Assembly (NCBI GenBank): GCA_033813635.1
Contig: JAPXRI010000009.1
Span: 11,170-75,169, forward strand
Direction of reading: 5' to 3'
DNA length: 64,000 nucleotides
DNA from: JAPXRI01 sp033813635
Lineage (GTDB): Bacteria > Bacillota > Clostridia > Oscillospirales > QAMX01
The position numbers were made by a program, and so were the translations under genes. The notes below the pieces were generated by a model. It was given only the letters and a program-made list of their open reading frames with translations, was not told the origin of the DNA and did not search any database. This document shows positions 17,101 through 25,220 of the stretch, in pieces (the stretch's first letter is position 1; each line of letters starts with the position of its first letter).

Positions 17101-17309
17101 AGCATCAACTCCTTTTTCAATATTATAGACTCGGGCCGGAAATATTTCAACAGCAACAATTCACCCGCGCCGGAAAAATCTAAAACCCCGTCGGAAATAG
17201 TTAAGCGAAAGCGTGCGTTTTCTCCTTCCTGCTTCGCGCCGTCGCACTTGACAAAGAAAAAGCGCGGCGAGACCGCCGCGAAAAACATATAGCCCGGCTC
17301 CGGCAAATC
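17079..17309 (-). pseudogene. 3' part of unknown gene, separated by a one-base frameshift
   Basis: An open frame that reads on from the 17308-17805 product if one A is removed from the AAAA run at 17316-17319: the junction then becomes GILLKYTDLPEPGYMFFAAV. The segment has GC-rich third positions, so it looks coding, yet it has no ribosome site and only a TTG at its own start. It runs to a stop at 17079, overlapping the isomerase start by 22 bases. I treat it as the C-terminal 75 residues of the same protein. No family recognised. Confidence 0.5.
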
Positions 17310-17805
17310 AGTATATTTTAAGCAAAATCCCGCTCTGGGCGCACCGGATCAGCGAACAGCCGATAAAGCCGGGCAGGTTTCTTGAAAATATCCTGATATT
17401 GCTCTCGTCGATCCTGATCCAGTTGTGTTTTGCCAGCGCGAACGACAGCCCGCTCTTTCCCGTGATGCCCAGCAGTGCCCCGCCGAGCCCGCCGTTCTGC
17501 CGCGTTTCGGTATATGTCGCGTAGGCGTCCGCCGTCCCGTTGGAGATCTCGAGCTTTTTCAGGCTGAACACGTAGTTCAGCCCCATCCCCCCCGTTGTCG
17601 CCGCGCTGAGCAGGATTTTGCCCTCCCTGTCGAAAGCGACGGACTTTATTATCAAATCTCCCTCGGTGAGGGTTCTCAGCGCCAGCTCTATCATCTTCGC
17701 GCTGACAAGCAGCTGTCCCCTCGAGAGGAGCGCTCCGTCGATCATGCCGAGCAGGGTGTAAACTTCGTTTTTATGGGCGACCGCCTTAAGCAGGATATCC
17801 TTCAT
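17308..17805 (-). CDS. Unknown protein, probably frameshifted near its 3' end
   Basis: I do not recognise this 165-residue protein. It has no signal peptide or membrane helix, a mixed alpha/beta composition and alternating hydrophobic strands (LIIKSVAFDREGKILLSAATTGG, GLNYVFSLKKLEIS) and a glycine-rich block (GGLGGALLGITG). The frame ends at a TGA at 17308-17310, but coding continues in the next frame to 17079, so the original product was probably about 240 residues. It lies directly upstream of the sugar isomerase and may belong to the same transcript. The frame break lies in a run of four A. Confidence 0.55.
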   Translation of the reverse strand: MKDILLKAVAHKNEVYTLLGMIDGALLSRGQLLVSAKMIELALRTLTEGDLIIKSVAFDREGKILLSAATTGGMGLNYVFSLKKLEISNGTADAYATYTETRQNGGLGGALLGITGKSGLSFALAKHNWIRIDESNIRIFSRNLPGFIGCSLIRCAQSGILLKIY

Positions 17806-17946
17806 TTTAATAACCTCTCCGTTCCTCGGTCATCTATCCTCATCTATCCATATGCCGATTTCTGAAATAAAATACCCTTAAACCGCGTCTTCTCTCCGCG
17901 CCCCGTTTTTAGCGCAATGCCCGGGACCGGCGGCTTTCTGACCGGA

Positions 17947-17983
17947 TAAAAATCCGGCAGGCAAATTTCACTGCCTGCCGGAT
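17947..17983 (-). terminator. Intrinsic terminator of GH127-like gene
   Basis: A perfect 12-bp stem (17952-17963 with 17972-17983) with an 8-base loop is followed on the minus strand by TTTTTA. It lies about 80 bases beyond the stop codon of the GH127-like gene. Confidence 0.85.
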
Positions 17984-18062
17984 GCTTATGTTTTGCCCCA
18001 GTCATCGACATCGAGCTGAATTTATGTATCGCCCCGGAGTACTGTCATGTTGTACGTCCGGT

Positions 18063-19739
18063 TTATTCTTCGCTTATATCGAAAACCGTCGGTATATCCA
18101 TTAGAGTCAGATTGCTTGTCGCCGAGCAGAGCGGTTGGAAATACATATCCCGCGTGCTTCCATCTGCAAAACGCACCGGTATATGTACCGCAGCTACTTC
18201 GCCGCCGGAAATACCCGCGAGTTCTCCTTCTTCAAACACAGACCAGCACGGAAGAGGATCGTGATTGAATTCAAGAAACCCGTTTTTATCCGGCTTTCCG
18301 AGCACCAGCGAATATTTGTAATTTGGCACCGAATCGTGTGTGTATCCGTCGGGAACTGTATTTTCAACGGGAATCTCCGTTACCATATTCCACGAATATA
18401 TCATAGGAGCGAGCATTAACGGTCCATATTTGATAGTATATCCGTCGCCGCGTTTTTCAACATAATGCCCCATAATGCCGTTTATATCCAAGCGATAACC
18501 GAAGTCTGTTTCTGTTCTCACACAGGAAAAGTCTTTTATAAATTTTGGTATACGGATTGAGATATCTTCCTTTGTACCTTCAACAGCGATATGGGTTTTT
18601 GCTTTAACAGGATATCCGGTCGTTACCGTTACTGTAATATTCCCGTGTTCACTCGGCACCGTGTAACGTCCCGGAAATATAAAATTCAGTTTCAGCTGCC
18701 CGTTTTTTACTGTAACCGTATGGCGCGCGACCTCTGTAATGCAAAGCCCGCCGGTTTGAGTGCAACACCACCAGGCTTCCTCAATATATGTGCGATATCC
18801 TCGGCAAGCGAAATAGCGGTGTCCGAATCCTCCTGTGACAAACTGATTAAAATACAGCGCGTTCCAAAGCGAATGCTCGGCTTCTTCATAGGCGGAAGCA
18901 TCGTCATAAATGTATCCATGGTACAGGTTAAGCATAATCCAGTCAGCGCAGGCGCAGCCTTCATTGCGGCCCGATGAAGGGAAGCATTCCGGGATATCGC
19001 CGTTCGGATGCACATAACCGTTATCTAAGATTTCCTGACGGCGCGTTTTTACAATCTCCGCAAGCTCGCTGTCTCCCGAATAAACTGCAGCGCGCTGTAA
19101 TCCGCGCAGAGTTGTTAAATAACCGTGCGCATGCGCGCCGATGACAGAGCCTAAACACTCGCGTGCGATACGGCGCACAACATTAAGATAACGAACATCT
19201 CGTGTCTCACGGTACAATTCCGCAAAGCCTTCACAGATCCATGCGCCCATGTGGTGCGCGCCTGTATCGGGATATTGCAGGAAAAACTTGTCCCCGGCAG
19301 ACAACGCGTGCTCAGCCGCAGCTTCTGCGGCTGTCAGCGCCCTCATATCTCCGGTAAGCGTATAATAATTTACAAGTCCGCATAAGAACTGATTGTCAAC
19401 GCAAATTTGCTTATCCGGATCATAGTCCTCACAGGCATTGCCAAACATTCCGGAAGGCCGCCTCAGCTGCATAATCCGCTGGTACAGCTCCGTCAACCTT
19501 TCAATTTGCATGCCGGTTATATCGGATACGCAGGCGTATAGGTTAAGCGTGCGTCCGGTAAGATCATATGAGCAGAAATGAGCGTGCCTTGTGCGGAGCG
19601 GAGGACGCTCCAAATCCATCATAACGAAATTCATTGTGTCAAGCGGATAGCTTTCCAGGCGTTTTAATACTAATCCGAGCCGGTACTTCAGCTGCGAGTC
19701 GAACAGGAGCGCCTTTGATAAAGAATCGTATCTTTCCAT
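18063..19739 (-). CDS. GH127/GH146-like beta-L-arabinofuranosidase family protein
   Basis: Protein of about 558 residues of the former DUF1680 superfamily. An alpha/alpha-barrel is followed by a beta-rich C-terminal half. The zinc-site signature of characterised beta-L-arabinofuranosidases is present as E-G-C (NEGCACADW) plus a vicinal cysteine pair (WWCCTQTGG). Because ligands match, hydrolase activity is likely, but other substrates are known in the superfamily. No signal peptide, so it is probably intracellular. Start 19739 is chosen for its 10-base spacing to AAGGG; ATG 19745 is an alternative. The gene is visibly AT-richer than its neighbours and uses A/T-ending codons more often, suggesting acquisition by transfer. 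It ends with its own terminator. Confidence 0.75.
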   Translation of the reverse strand: MERYDSLSKALLFDSQLKYRLGLVLKRLESYPLDTMNFVMMDLERPPLRTRHAHFCSYDLTGRTLNLYACVSDITGMQIERLTELYQRIMQLRRPSGMFGNACEDYDPDKQICVDNQFLCGLVNYYTLTGDMRALTAAEAAAEHALSAGDKFFLQYPDTGAHHMGAWICEGFAELYRETRDVRYLNVVRRIARECLGSVIGAHAHGYLTTLRGLQRAAVYSGDSELAEIVKTRRQEILDNGYVHPNGDIPECFPSSGRNEGCACADWIMLNLYHGYIYDDASAYEEAEHSLWNALYFNQFVTGGFGHRYFACRGYRTYIEEAWWCCTQTGGLCITEVARHTVTVKNGQLKLNFIFPGRYTVPSEHGNITVTVTTGYPVKAKTHIAVEGTKEDISIRIPKFIKDFSCVRTETDFGYRLDINGIMGHYVEKRGDGYTIKYGPLMLAPMIYSWNMVTEIPVENTVPDGYTHDSVPNYKYSLVLGKPDKNGFLEFNHDPLPCWSVFEEGELAGISGGEVAAVHIPVRFADGSTRDMYFQPLCSATSNLTLMDIPTVFDISEE

Positions 19740-19905
19740 AATCATGATACCCTTATTCAATATTGTTTATTGCATTGATATCCGGTTGAGTATTGCTTGA
19801 ACGGAGGCCGATTATTCCGATATTGCAGACAGTATTGCCAAAATATTATGTCAGGCATTTCTTTTTTGCCGATATAAAATACCCTGCTGTTTTAATTTAT
19901 CAAGC

Positions 19906-19943
19906 CGAAAAAAATGCACGGCAGTTTTGCGCCGCCGTGCATT
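19906..19943 (-). terminator. Intrinsic terminator of fba
   Basis: A perfect 9-bp stem (19914-19922 with 19934-19942) is followed on the minus strand by seven T. It lies 22 bases after the fba stop codon. Confidence 0.88.
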
Positions 19944-19964
19944 TGGTTTGAAAATTCGGTAGGG

Positions 19965-20900
19965 TTATATCATGTTCGACGAGCCGAGGACGTCTCTGAT
20001 CTTGCGCGCGACGAGGCCCTTGATCGCGGTTCTGGCCGGTCCGAGATACTTTCTCGGGTCGAAATCTTCGGGGTGCTCGTTGAAGTATTTGCGAATCGAC
20101 GCGGTCATCGCGAGGCGGAGGTCCGAGTCGATGTTGATCTTGCAGACGGCCATCTTCGCTGCCTGGCGTAGCATATCCTCCGGGATGCCAATGGCGTCGG
20201 GCATTTTTCCGCCGTTCTCGTTGATGTCCTTAACGAATTCGGGGATAACGGAGCTGGCGCCGTGCAGGACGATCGGGAAGCCCGGGAGCTTTTCCTGGAC
20301 CTTTTCAAGGATGTCGAAGCGGAGTCTCGGCTTCTGTCCGGGTTTAAACTTATAAGCGCCGTGGCTGGTGCCGATGGCGATTGCCAGCGAGTCGACGCCG
20401 GTCCTCTCGACAAACTCCTGAACCTCGCCCGGATCCGTGAACTGCGCGTCCTCGTCGCTGACGTTGACGGCGTCCTCAATGCCGGCAAGCTTGCCCAGCT
20501 CGCCCTCGACGACGACGCCTCTGGCGTGGGCGTAATCGACGACCTTCTTCGTGAGCGCGATGTTGTCTTCGAACGAATGCTTGGAACCGTCTATCATAAC
20601 AGAGGTGAATCCGCCGTCTATGCAGGATTTGCAGATTTCAAAATCCTCGCCGTGGTCGAGGTGGACGCAGATCGGAAGGTCGGTGTCGATGACCGCGGCC
20701 TCGATCAGCTTCATCAGGTACACATGCTTGGCGTATTTTCTCGCGCCGGCGGACACCTGGAGAATCAGGGGGGATCTCTCTTCCTTAGCGGCCTCGGTGA
20801 TTCCCTGGATGATCTCCATATTGTTTACGTTGAAAGCACCGATGGCGTAGCCGCCGGCATACGCTTTCTTGAACATTTCGGTTGAAGTTACTAACGGCAT
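19965..20900 (-). CDS. fba: Class II fructose-1,6-bisphosphate aldolase
   Basis: Glycolytic enzyme that splits fructose-1,6-bisphosphate to dihydroxyacetone phosphate and glyceraldehyde-3-phosphate; 311 residues. Zn-binding and catalytic signatures are present: CVHLDHGEDFE near residue 80, the acidic EGELGKLAGIED, GTSHGAYK and FPIVLHGASS. The length fits the class IIB aldolases of Firmicutes; the tagatose-bisphosphate aldolase branch is closely related and cannot be excluded. It has its own strong promoter and a strong terminator, so it appears to be monocistronic, as expected for an abundant central enzyme. AAGGAG lies before ATG 20900. Confidence 0.93.
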   Translation of the reverse strand: MPLVTSTEMFKKAYAGGYAIGAFNVNNMEIIQGITEAAKEERSPLILQVSAGARKYAKHVYLMKLIEAAVIDTDLPICVHLDHGEDFEICKSCIDGGFTSVMIDGSKHSFEDNIALTKKVVDYAHARGVVVEGELGKLAGIEDAVNVSDEDAQFTDPGEVQEFVERTGVDSLAIAIGTSHGAYKFKPGQKPRLRFDILEKVQEKLPGFPIVLHGASSVIPEFVKDINENGGKMPDAIGIPEDMLRQAAKMAVCKINIDSDLRLAMTASIRKYFNEHPEDFDPRKYLGPARTAIKGLVARKIRDVLGSSNMI

Positions 20901-20928
20901 TTATTCGCATCTCCTTGGTTTTTTGGAT

Positions 20929-20957
20929 ATTATAGTCTTTTTGCCTCAATATGTCAA
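20929..20957 (-). promoter_or_regulatory. Consensus promoter of fba
   Basis: On the minus strand: TTGACA at 20957-20952, a 17-base spacer and TATAAT at 20934-20929. The -35 box overlaps the last codons of the upstream aminopeptidase gene. Confidence 0.88.
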
Positions 20958-22360
20958 ATCTTTTTTATCGTGTAGAAAGCCTTGGCCGCCTTATGCATCA
21001 TATAAACGTCCAGCTTTGCCGAGATTTCGAACGGGGCGTGCATTGAGAGCAGCGGAACGCCTATATCGACGGTGTCGATGTTGCGCTTTGCCATGTACTT
21101 CGCCACCGTGCCGCCGCCGCCCTGATCCACCTTTCCGAGCTCGCCCATCTGCCAGAGGACGCCGTTCTGGTTGAAAACCTTTCTTACCGCTGACACCAGC
21201 TCGGCGCTGGCGTCGCTGGCCGAGGACTTGCCGGCCGCGCCGGTGTATTTTACAAGGTGCGCGCCGCCGTTGACATAGGCGGTGTTTCTTTTCTCGTAGA
21301 CATCCGGGAAATTCGGGTCATAGGCCGCGCCCACGTCAGCCGACAGGCAGGCCGAGTTCTCATAGCACTCCCGCAGCGAAACTCCCTGCGCGGTGCAGAG
21401 ATCGGAAAAGAACGTGTCGAACCAGTCGGACTGCATGCCGCTGACGCCCTCCGAGCCGATCTCCTCCTTGTCCGCGAGGATGCAGACCGACGTGCGCTCC
21501 GGAACCTCTTCGCTGTTGAGCAGCGCGGTCAGCGTGGTGTACGCGCAGACCCTGTCGTCCTGCCCGTAAGCGCCGATGAAGCTCTTGTCGATGCCCACGT
21601 CCCGGCTTTTGCTCGCCGGCACCAGCGAAAGCTCCGCCGAGAGGAAGTCGGCCTCCGTGATGCCGTACTTCTCGTTTAAAAGGCTCATAACAGCGAGCTT
21701 TACCCGGTCGGAGCCCTCGTCGTTATATGGCGCGCCGCCCACAAGCACGTTCAGATTTTCGCCGGTGAACGCCGCCGAAAGGGTCTTTTGGGACTGGTCC
21801 TTCGCCAGGTGGGGCAAAAGGTCTGTAATCACCAGCACCGGCTCGTCATCCCTTGCGCCGATCGACACGTCCACCTTTTCGCCGTTTTCCTTAAAGACCA
21901 CGCCGTGCAGCTCGAGGGGGATCGTCACCCACTGGTATTTGCGGATGCCGCCGTAGTAATGGGTCTTGAAAAACGCCATGTCCGAGTCCTCGTAGAGCGG
22001 ATAGGGCTTTAAATCGAGGCGGGGCGCATCAATGTGGGAGGCCGCTATTACCGCGCCCTCCGAGAGCGGTTTTTCGCCGATATGGGCGGCGATAAACGCC
22101 TTTCCCCGGTTGGACGCGTAGACCTTGTCCCCGGCCTTCAGCGCCATACCGCGCCTGTAGGGCGTATAGCCCGCCGCCTTAGCCATCACCTCTGCGGCGA
22201 GCACCGCCTCGCGCTCGGTCTTCGCCTTATCCAGAAACGCCTTATACCCCGCCGAGTAATCCTCGCAGGCCACCGAGTCCTCCGGCGTCACCTTGTCGTA
22301 ACCGTTTTTCCGGCATTGCAGAAGCTTCTCCCGCAGTTCCTTGTTTTCCGATTCAGCCAT
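20954..22360 (-). CDS. M18 family aminopeptidase
   Basis: Cytoplasmic dinuclear-zinc aminopeptidase of 468 residues. Metal-ligand segments of the M18 family are seen in order: ASHIDAPRLD (His), GQDDRVCAYT (bridging Asp), ADKEEIGSEG (Glu pair), SADVGAA (Asp) and LLSMHAPFE (His). M18 enzymes release N-terminal acidic or hydrophobic residues from peptides. The family is often annotated as aspartyl aminopeptidase or aminopeptidase 1. It lies 30 bases downstream of coaE in the minus-strand housekeeping series, and the fba promoter starts inside its last codons. Start ATG 22360 follows AAAGGAATGG. Confidence 0.9.
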   Translation of the reverse strand: MAESENKELREKLLQCRKNGYDKVTPEDSVACEDYSAGYKAFLDKAKTEREAVLAAEVMAKAAGYTPYRRGMALKAGDKVYASNRGKAFIAAHIGEKPLSEGAVIAASHIDAPRLDLKPYPLYEDSDMAFFKTHYYGGIRKYQWVTIPLELHGVVFKENGEKVDVSIGARDDEPVLVITDLLPHLAKDQSQKTLSAAFTGENLNVLVGGAPYNDEGSDRVKLAVMSLLNEKYGITEADFLSAELSLVPASKSRDVGIDKSFIGAYGQDDRVCAYTTLTALLNSEEVPERTSVCILADKEEIGSEGVSGMQSDWFDTFFSDLCTAQGVSLRECYENSACLSADVGAAYDPNFPDVYEKRNTAYVNGGAHLVKYTGAAGKSSASDASAELVSAVRKVFNQNGVLWQMGELGKVDQGGGGTVAKYMAKRNIDTVDIGVPLLSMHAPFEISAKLDVYMMHKAAKAFYTIKKI

Positions 22361-22390
22361 TTTCTATGACCATTCCTTTCATAGGCTATT

Positions 22391-23011
22391 TCAAGCATTT
22401 CGCTTTTTCGCTTCTTCCGCGGCCGCCAGCTTTGAAAGCGTCTCCTCAAGGCTTGCCGACAGCTCGTCGAGCGTTCCGTTGTTGACGATGATGTAATCGC
22501 AGTGCTTTCTGTAGAAATCGTTGTCTTTCTGCGCCGAAATCCGCTTCATCGCCTCGGCCTTCGACAGCGCGTCCCTGATCATTATGCGGTACGCCCTCGT
22601 CTCGTCGTCGGCGACCACGCCGATTACAGCCGTGCAGAGCTTCGTCATCCCGCTCTCGATCAGCGCCACGGCCTCAATCGCGATTTTGCCGCTGTCGGAC
22701 GTGTCTATGATTTCCATAACCCTTTCCGTTATGCGCCTGTGGGTGATGCTGTTCAGGTCGGAAAGCGCTTCCTTGTCGTTAAAGACAATCTGAGCCAAAA
22801 GCCTTCTGTCGATCCGCTCCTCAGGCGTCAGAATCTGTGTCCCGAACCGGTTGATCAGCTTCTGCCTCAGCGGCTTGTCGCTGGACAGCAGCGCGTGGTA
22901 GACCTTGTCGCAGTCGATGAACAAAAATCCCCTGCTCTCGAGCATGTGCCCTACCGTCGAAGTACCGCTTCCCGAACCGCCCGTAATACCAAGAATAATC
23001 AGGAAAATCAC
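22391..23011 (-). CDS. coaE: Dephospho-CoA kinase with altered P-loop
   Basis: Last step of coenzyme A synthesis: phosphorylation of the 3'-hydroxyl of dephospho-CoA using ATP. The 206 residues fit the family and show IDCDKVYHALL, the LNSITHRRI region and the C-terminal NNGTLDEL segment. The oddity is the Walker A loop, GITGGSGSGTSTV, where the invariant lysine is threonine (codon ACT). Either this lineage tolerates the change or the activity is reduced. The start is uncertain: the frame opens with GTG at 23011, one base after the tsaC stop, while AGGTGA just there would better suit a start a few codons later. It is transcribed with tsaC and prfA. Confidence 0.88.
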   Translation of the reverse strand: MIFLIILGITGGSGSGTSTVGHMLESRGFLFIDCDKVYHALLSSDKPLRQKLINRFGTQILTPEERIDRRLLAQIVFNDKEALSDLNSITHRRITERVMEIIDTSDSGKIAIEAVALIESGMTKLCTAVIGVVADDETRAYRIMIRDALSKAEAMKRISAQKDNDFYRKHCDYIIVNNGTLDELSASLEETLSKLAAAEEAKKRNA

Positions 23012-23012
23012 C

Positions 23013-24029
23013 TCATTTCAGGTAGATGATGTCAAAGCCCGCCGCTTTTTTAATCCGGTTTGCCACCGCCAGGCCGATCCCGGCGTCGCTCGGGCACTGG
23101 ATGAAAATCCGCTTCGTGTTCGCGGTGTCCGCGGCCCTGAGCGCTGCAAAAAGCCCGTGGGCGAGGGTTTTCATGTCCCCCTCGTCGCCGTAGGGGAAGG
23201 TGGGCAGTTTTCCGAACACCCCTGAAAAGCCCCGGTAGCAGATGACCGCGTCGTCCTGCCGGGCGTTTTCCCTGATATACTCCGCGCTCTTCGCTCCGTC
23301 GCCGCATACGGCCTTGACCGGGCAGCGGGGCGCGTAATGCCTGTACTTCATACCCGGCGCGGAGACCTTTTCGGTATCGCTGATTTTCTGCGTGACCGCC
23401 CGGTCGATATCCACCTGTCCCAAGATCGCCGTCAGCTGCTCGTGGGTGATGCCCCCAGGCCGGAGCAACCTCGGCCTCTCGCCTATAAGGGAGACGACCG
23501 TGGACTCGACGCCCACGCCGCACTCTCCGCCGTCGACGACCGCGTCGATTTTCCCGTCAAGGTCCGAAAGCACATGCGCCGCGCAGGTCGGGCTCGGCGA
23601 GCCGGATTTGTTGGCAGACGGCGCCGCGAGAGGCACGCCCGCGGCCTTTATTATCTCGTGCGCCACCGGGTGCGAGGGAAATCTCACCGCGACGTTGGGA
23701 AGTCCCGCGGTCACCTCGTCCGGAACGCAGTCCTTCTTTTTTAAAACGATCGTCAGCGGCCCCGGCCAGAAGGCGGAGGCCAGCTTGTACGCCTCTGGCG
23801 GGATGTCCCGGCAGAGGGTTTCGAGCTGGCCGATCTCCCAGATATGGACGATCAGCGGGTTGTCCTGGGGCCTCCCCTTCGCCTCGAAGATCTTTTTTAT
23901 CGCCGCGGGGTCGAAGGCGTTCGCCGCGAGTCCGTAGACAGTCTCCGTGGGTATCGCGACGATTCCGCCGTTTTTCAGAATTTTTCCCGCAAGCTCCGTG
24001 TCGCCGCGGGAAAGCCTTTGCGTGTTCAC
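23013..24029 (-). CDS. tsaC: L-threonylcarbamoyladenylate synthase (Sua5/YwlC type)
   Basis: Makes threonylcarbamoyl-AMP from threonine, bicarbonate and ATP for the universal t6A37 modification of tRNA. The 338 residues contain the N-terminal YrdC domain (about 1-200: IPTETVYGLAANAFD, KGRPQDNPLIVHI, SAPSANKSGSPSPT) and a C-terminal Sua5 domain (about 225-338, after the linker SAPGMKYRHYAP), as in Bacillus YwlC. In Firmicutes this gene is often next to prfA, as here. It is followed with one base between by coaE. The start at 24029 lies 85 bases after the prfA stop, so the two may be co-transcribed. Confidence 0.93.
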   Translation of the reverse strand: MNTQRLSRGDTELAGKILKNGGIVAIPTETVYGLAANAFDPAAIKKIFEAKGRPQDNPLIVHIWEIGQLETLCRDIPPEAYKLASAFWPGPLTIVLKKKDCVPDEVTAGLPNVAVRFPSHPVAHEIIKAAGVPLAAPSANKSGSPSPTCAAHVLSDLDGKIDAVVDGGECGVGVESTVVSLIGERPRLLRPGGITHEQLTAILGQVDIDRAVTQKISDTEKVSAPGMKYRHYAPRCPVKAVCGDGAKSAEYIRENARQDDAVICYRGFSGVFGKLPTFPYGDEGDMKTLAHGLFAALRAADTANTKRIFIQCPSDAGIGLAVANRIKKAAGFDIIYLK

Positions 24030-24114
24030 TTAAATTAATCTCCATTTCCGGGTTTCCCGGCAGTAAATGTCGGCAAAAAAGGCACAATTCGCCGCCTAAA
24101 AGCGCCTGCCGGGT

Positions 24115-25182
24115 TTATTTTTCCGCCATGGCGAGCCTTTCCGCCTGTTCGGCGGTGATCAGCGCGTCGATAATCTCGTCCATCTCGCCGTTCAAAAAGC
24201 TCTCCAGCTTGTACAGCGTCAACCCTATGCGGTGGTCGGTCACTCTGCCCTGGGGGTAATTGTAAGTCCTGATGCGCTCGCTCCTGTCCCCCGTCCCCAC
24301 CTGGCTGCGCCTCTCCGCCGCGATCTCGGCGTTCTTCTCGGACTGGTATTTATCGTACAGCTTCGTGCGGAGAAGCTTCATCGCCCTGTCCTTGTTCTTG
24401 TACTGGCTCCGCTCGTCCTGGCACTCCACGACTATGCCGGTGGGTATGTGCGTGATTCTGATCGCGGACTCGGTCTTATTGACGTGCTGTCCGCCCGCGC
24501 CGCCGGAACGGTAGGTGTCGATCTGCAGATCGCTCGGATTGATCTCCACCTCGACCTCCTCGGCCTCCGGCAGAACGGCCACCGTAACGGTAGACGTGTG
24601 TATGCGCCCGGACGCCTCCGTCTCCGGCACCCGCTGGACACGGTGGACGCCGCTCTCGAATTTCAGCCTCGAGTACGCGCCCTCGCCGTCGATTGAGAAC
24701 GACACCTCCTTGAAGCCGCCGAGCTCCGTCTCGTTTGCGTAGAGCTGCTCGAAATGCCAGTGCTTCAGGTCGGAGTACATGCCGTACATGCGGTATAGAA
24801 CCGCGGCAAAAAGGGCCGCCTCCTCGCCGCCCGCGCCGCCGCGGATTTCAACGATGACGTTTTTGCTGTCGTTGGGATCCTTCGGCAGCAAAAGGAGCTT
24901 TAAGCGGTCATTGAGCTCCTGCATTTTGTTCTTTGAAGTCTCCATCTCCTCCTGGGCAAGTTCCTTTAAATCATGGTCCTCGCCGGACAATATCTCAAGG
25001 GCTTCGTTCGCCTCCCGCTCGGCCCTTTTATACTCCCGGTAGGTCTCCACCACCTCGGACATCTCCTTGCGCTCCTTTGAGAGCTCGGTAAACCTCGCGA
25101 GGTCGCTGTACACCGCCGGGTCCGCCAGCAGGGCTTCTATTTCGTCGTATCTCTGCTCAAGCAGAGCAAGTTTTTCAAACAT
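24115..25182 (-). CDS. prfA: Peptide chain release factor 1
   Basis: Releases finished peptides at UAA and UAG codons on the ribosome. It has 355 residues, normal for RF1. The peptidyl-hydrolysis motif GGQ is at 230-232 (RSGGAGGQHVNKTESA) and the stop-recognition PxT motif is PET in QRVPETEASGRIHTS. The N-terminal coiled-coil domain (1-100) is intact. RF1 presence agrees with TAG serving as an ordinary stop codon here, which matters for interpreting the amber codon in the fibro-slime gene. It is followed by tsaC; no prmC methyltransferase is adjacent. Confidence 0.96.
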   Translation of the reverse strand: MFEKLALLEQRYDEIEALLADPAVYSDLARFTELSKERKEMSEVVETYREYKRAEREANEALEILSGEDHDLKELAQEEMETSKNKMQELNDRLKLLLLPKDPNDSKNVIVEIRGGAGGEEAALFAAVLYRMYGMYSDLKHWHFEQLYANETELGGFKEVSFSIDGEGAYSRLKFESGVHRVQRVPETEASGRIHTSTVTVAVLPEAEEVEVEINPSDLQIDTYRSGGAGGQHVNKTESAIRITHIPTGIVVECQDERSQYKNKDRAMKLLRTKLYDKYQSEKNAEIAAERRSQVGTGDRSERIRTYNYPQGRVTDHRIGLTLYKLESFLNGEMDEIIDALITAEQAERLAMAEK

Positions 25183-25220
25183 ATACTTCTAAATCGGTTT
25201 CCTTTCAGATGAGAGATAGA

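Noticed and set aside
17308..17320. Programmed ribosomal frameshift in the unknown gene
   Set aside because: Codons CTT AAA ATA do not give an X-XXY-YYZ slippery heptamer and no stimulatory structure is evident; a simple indel explains it.
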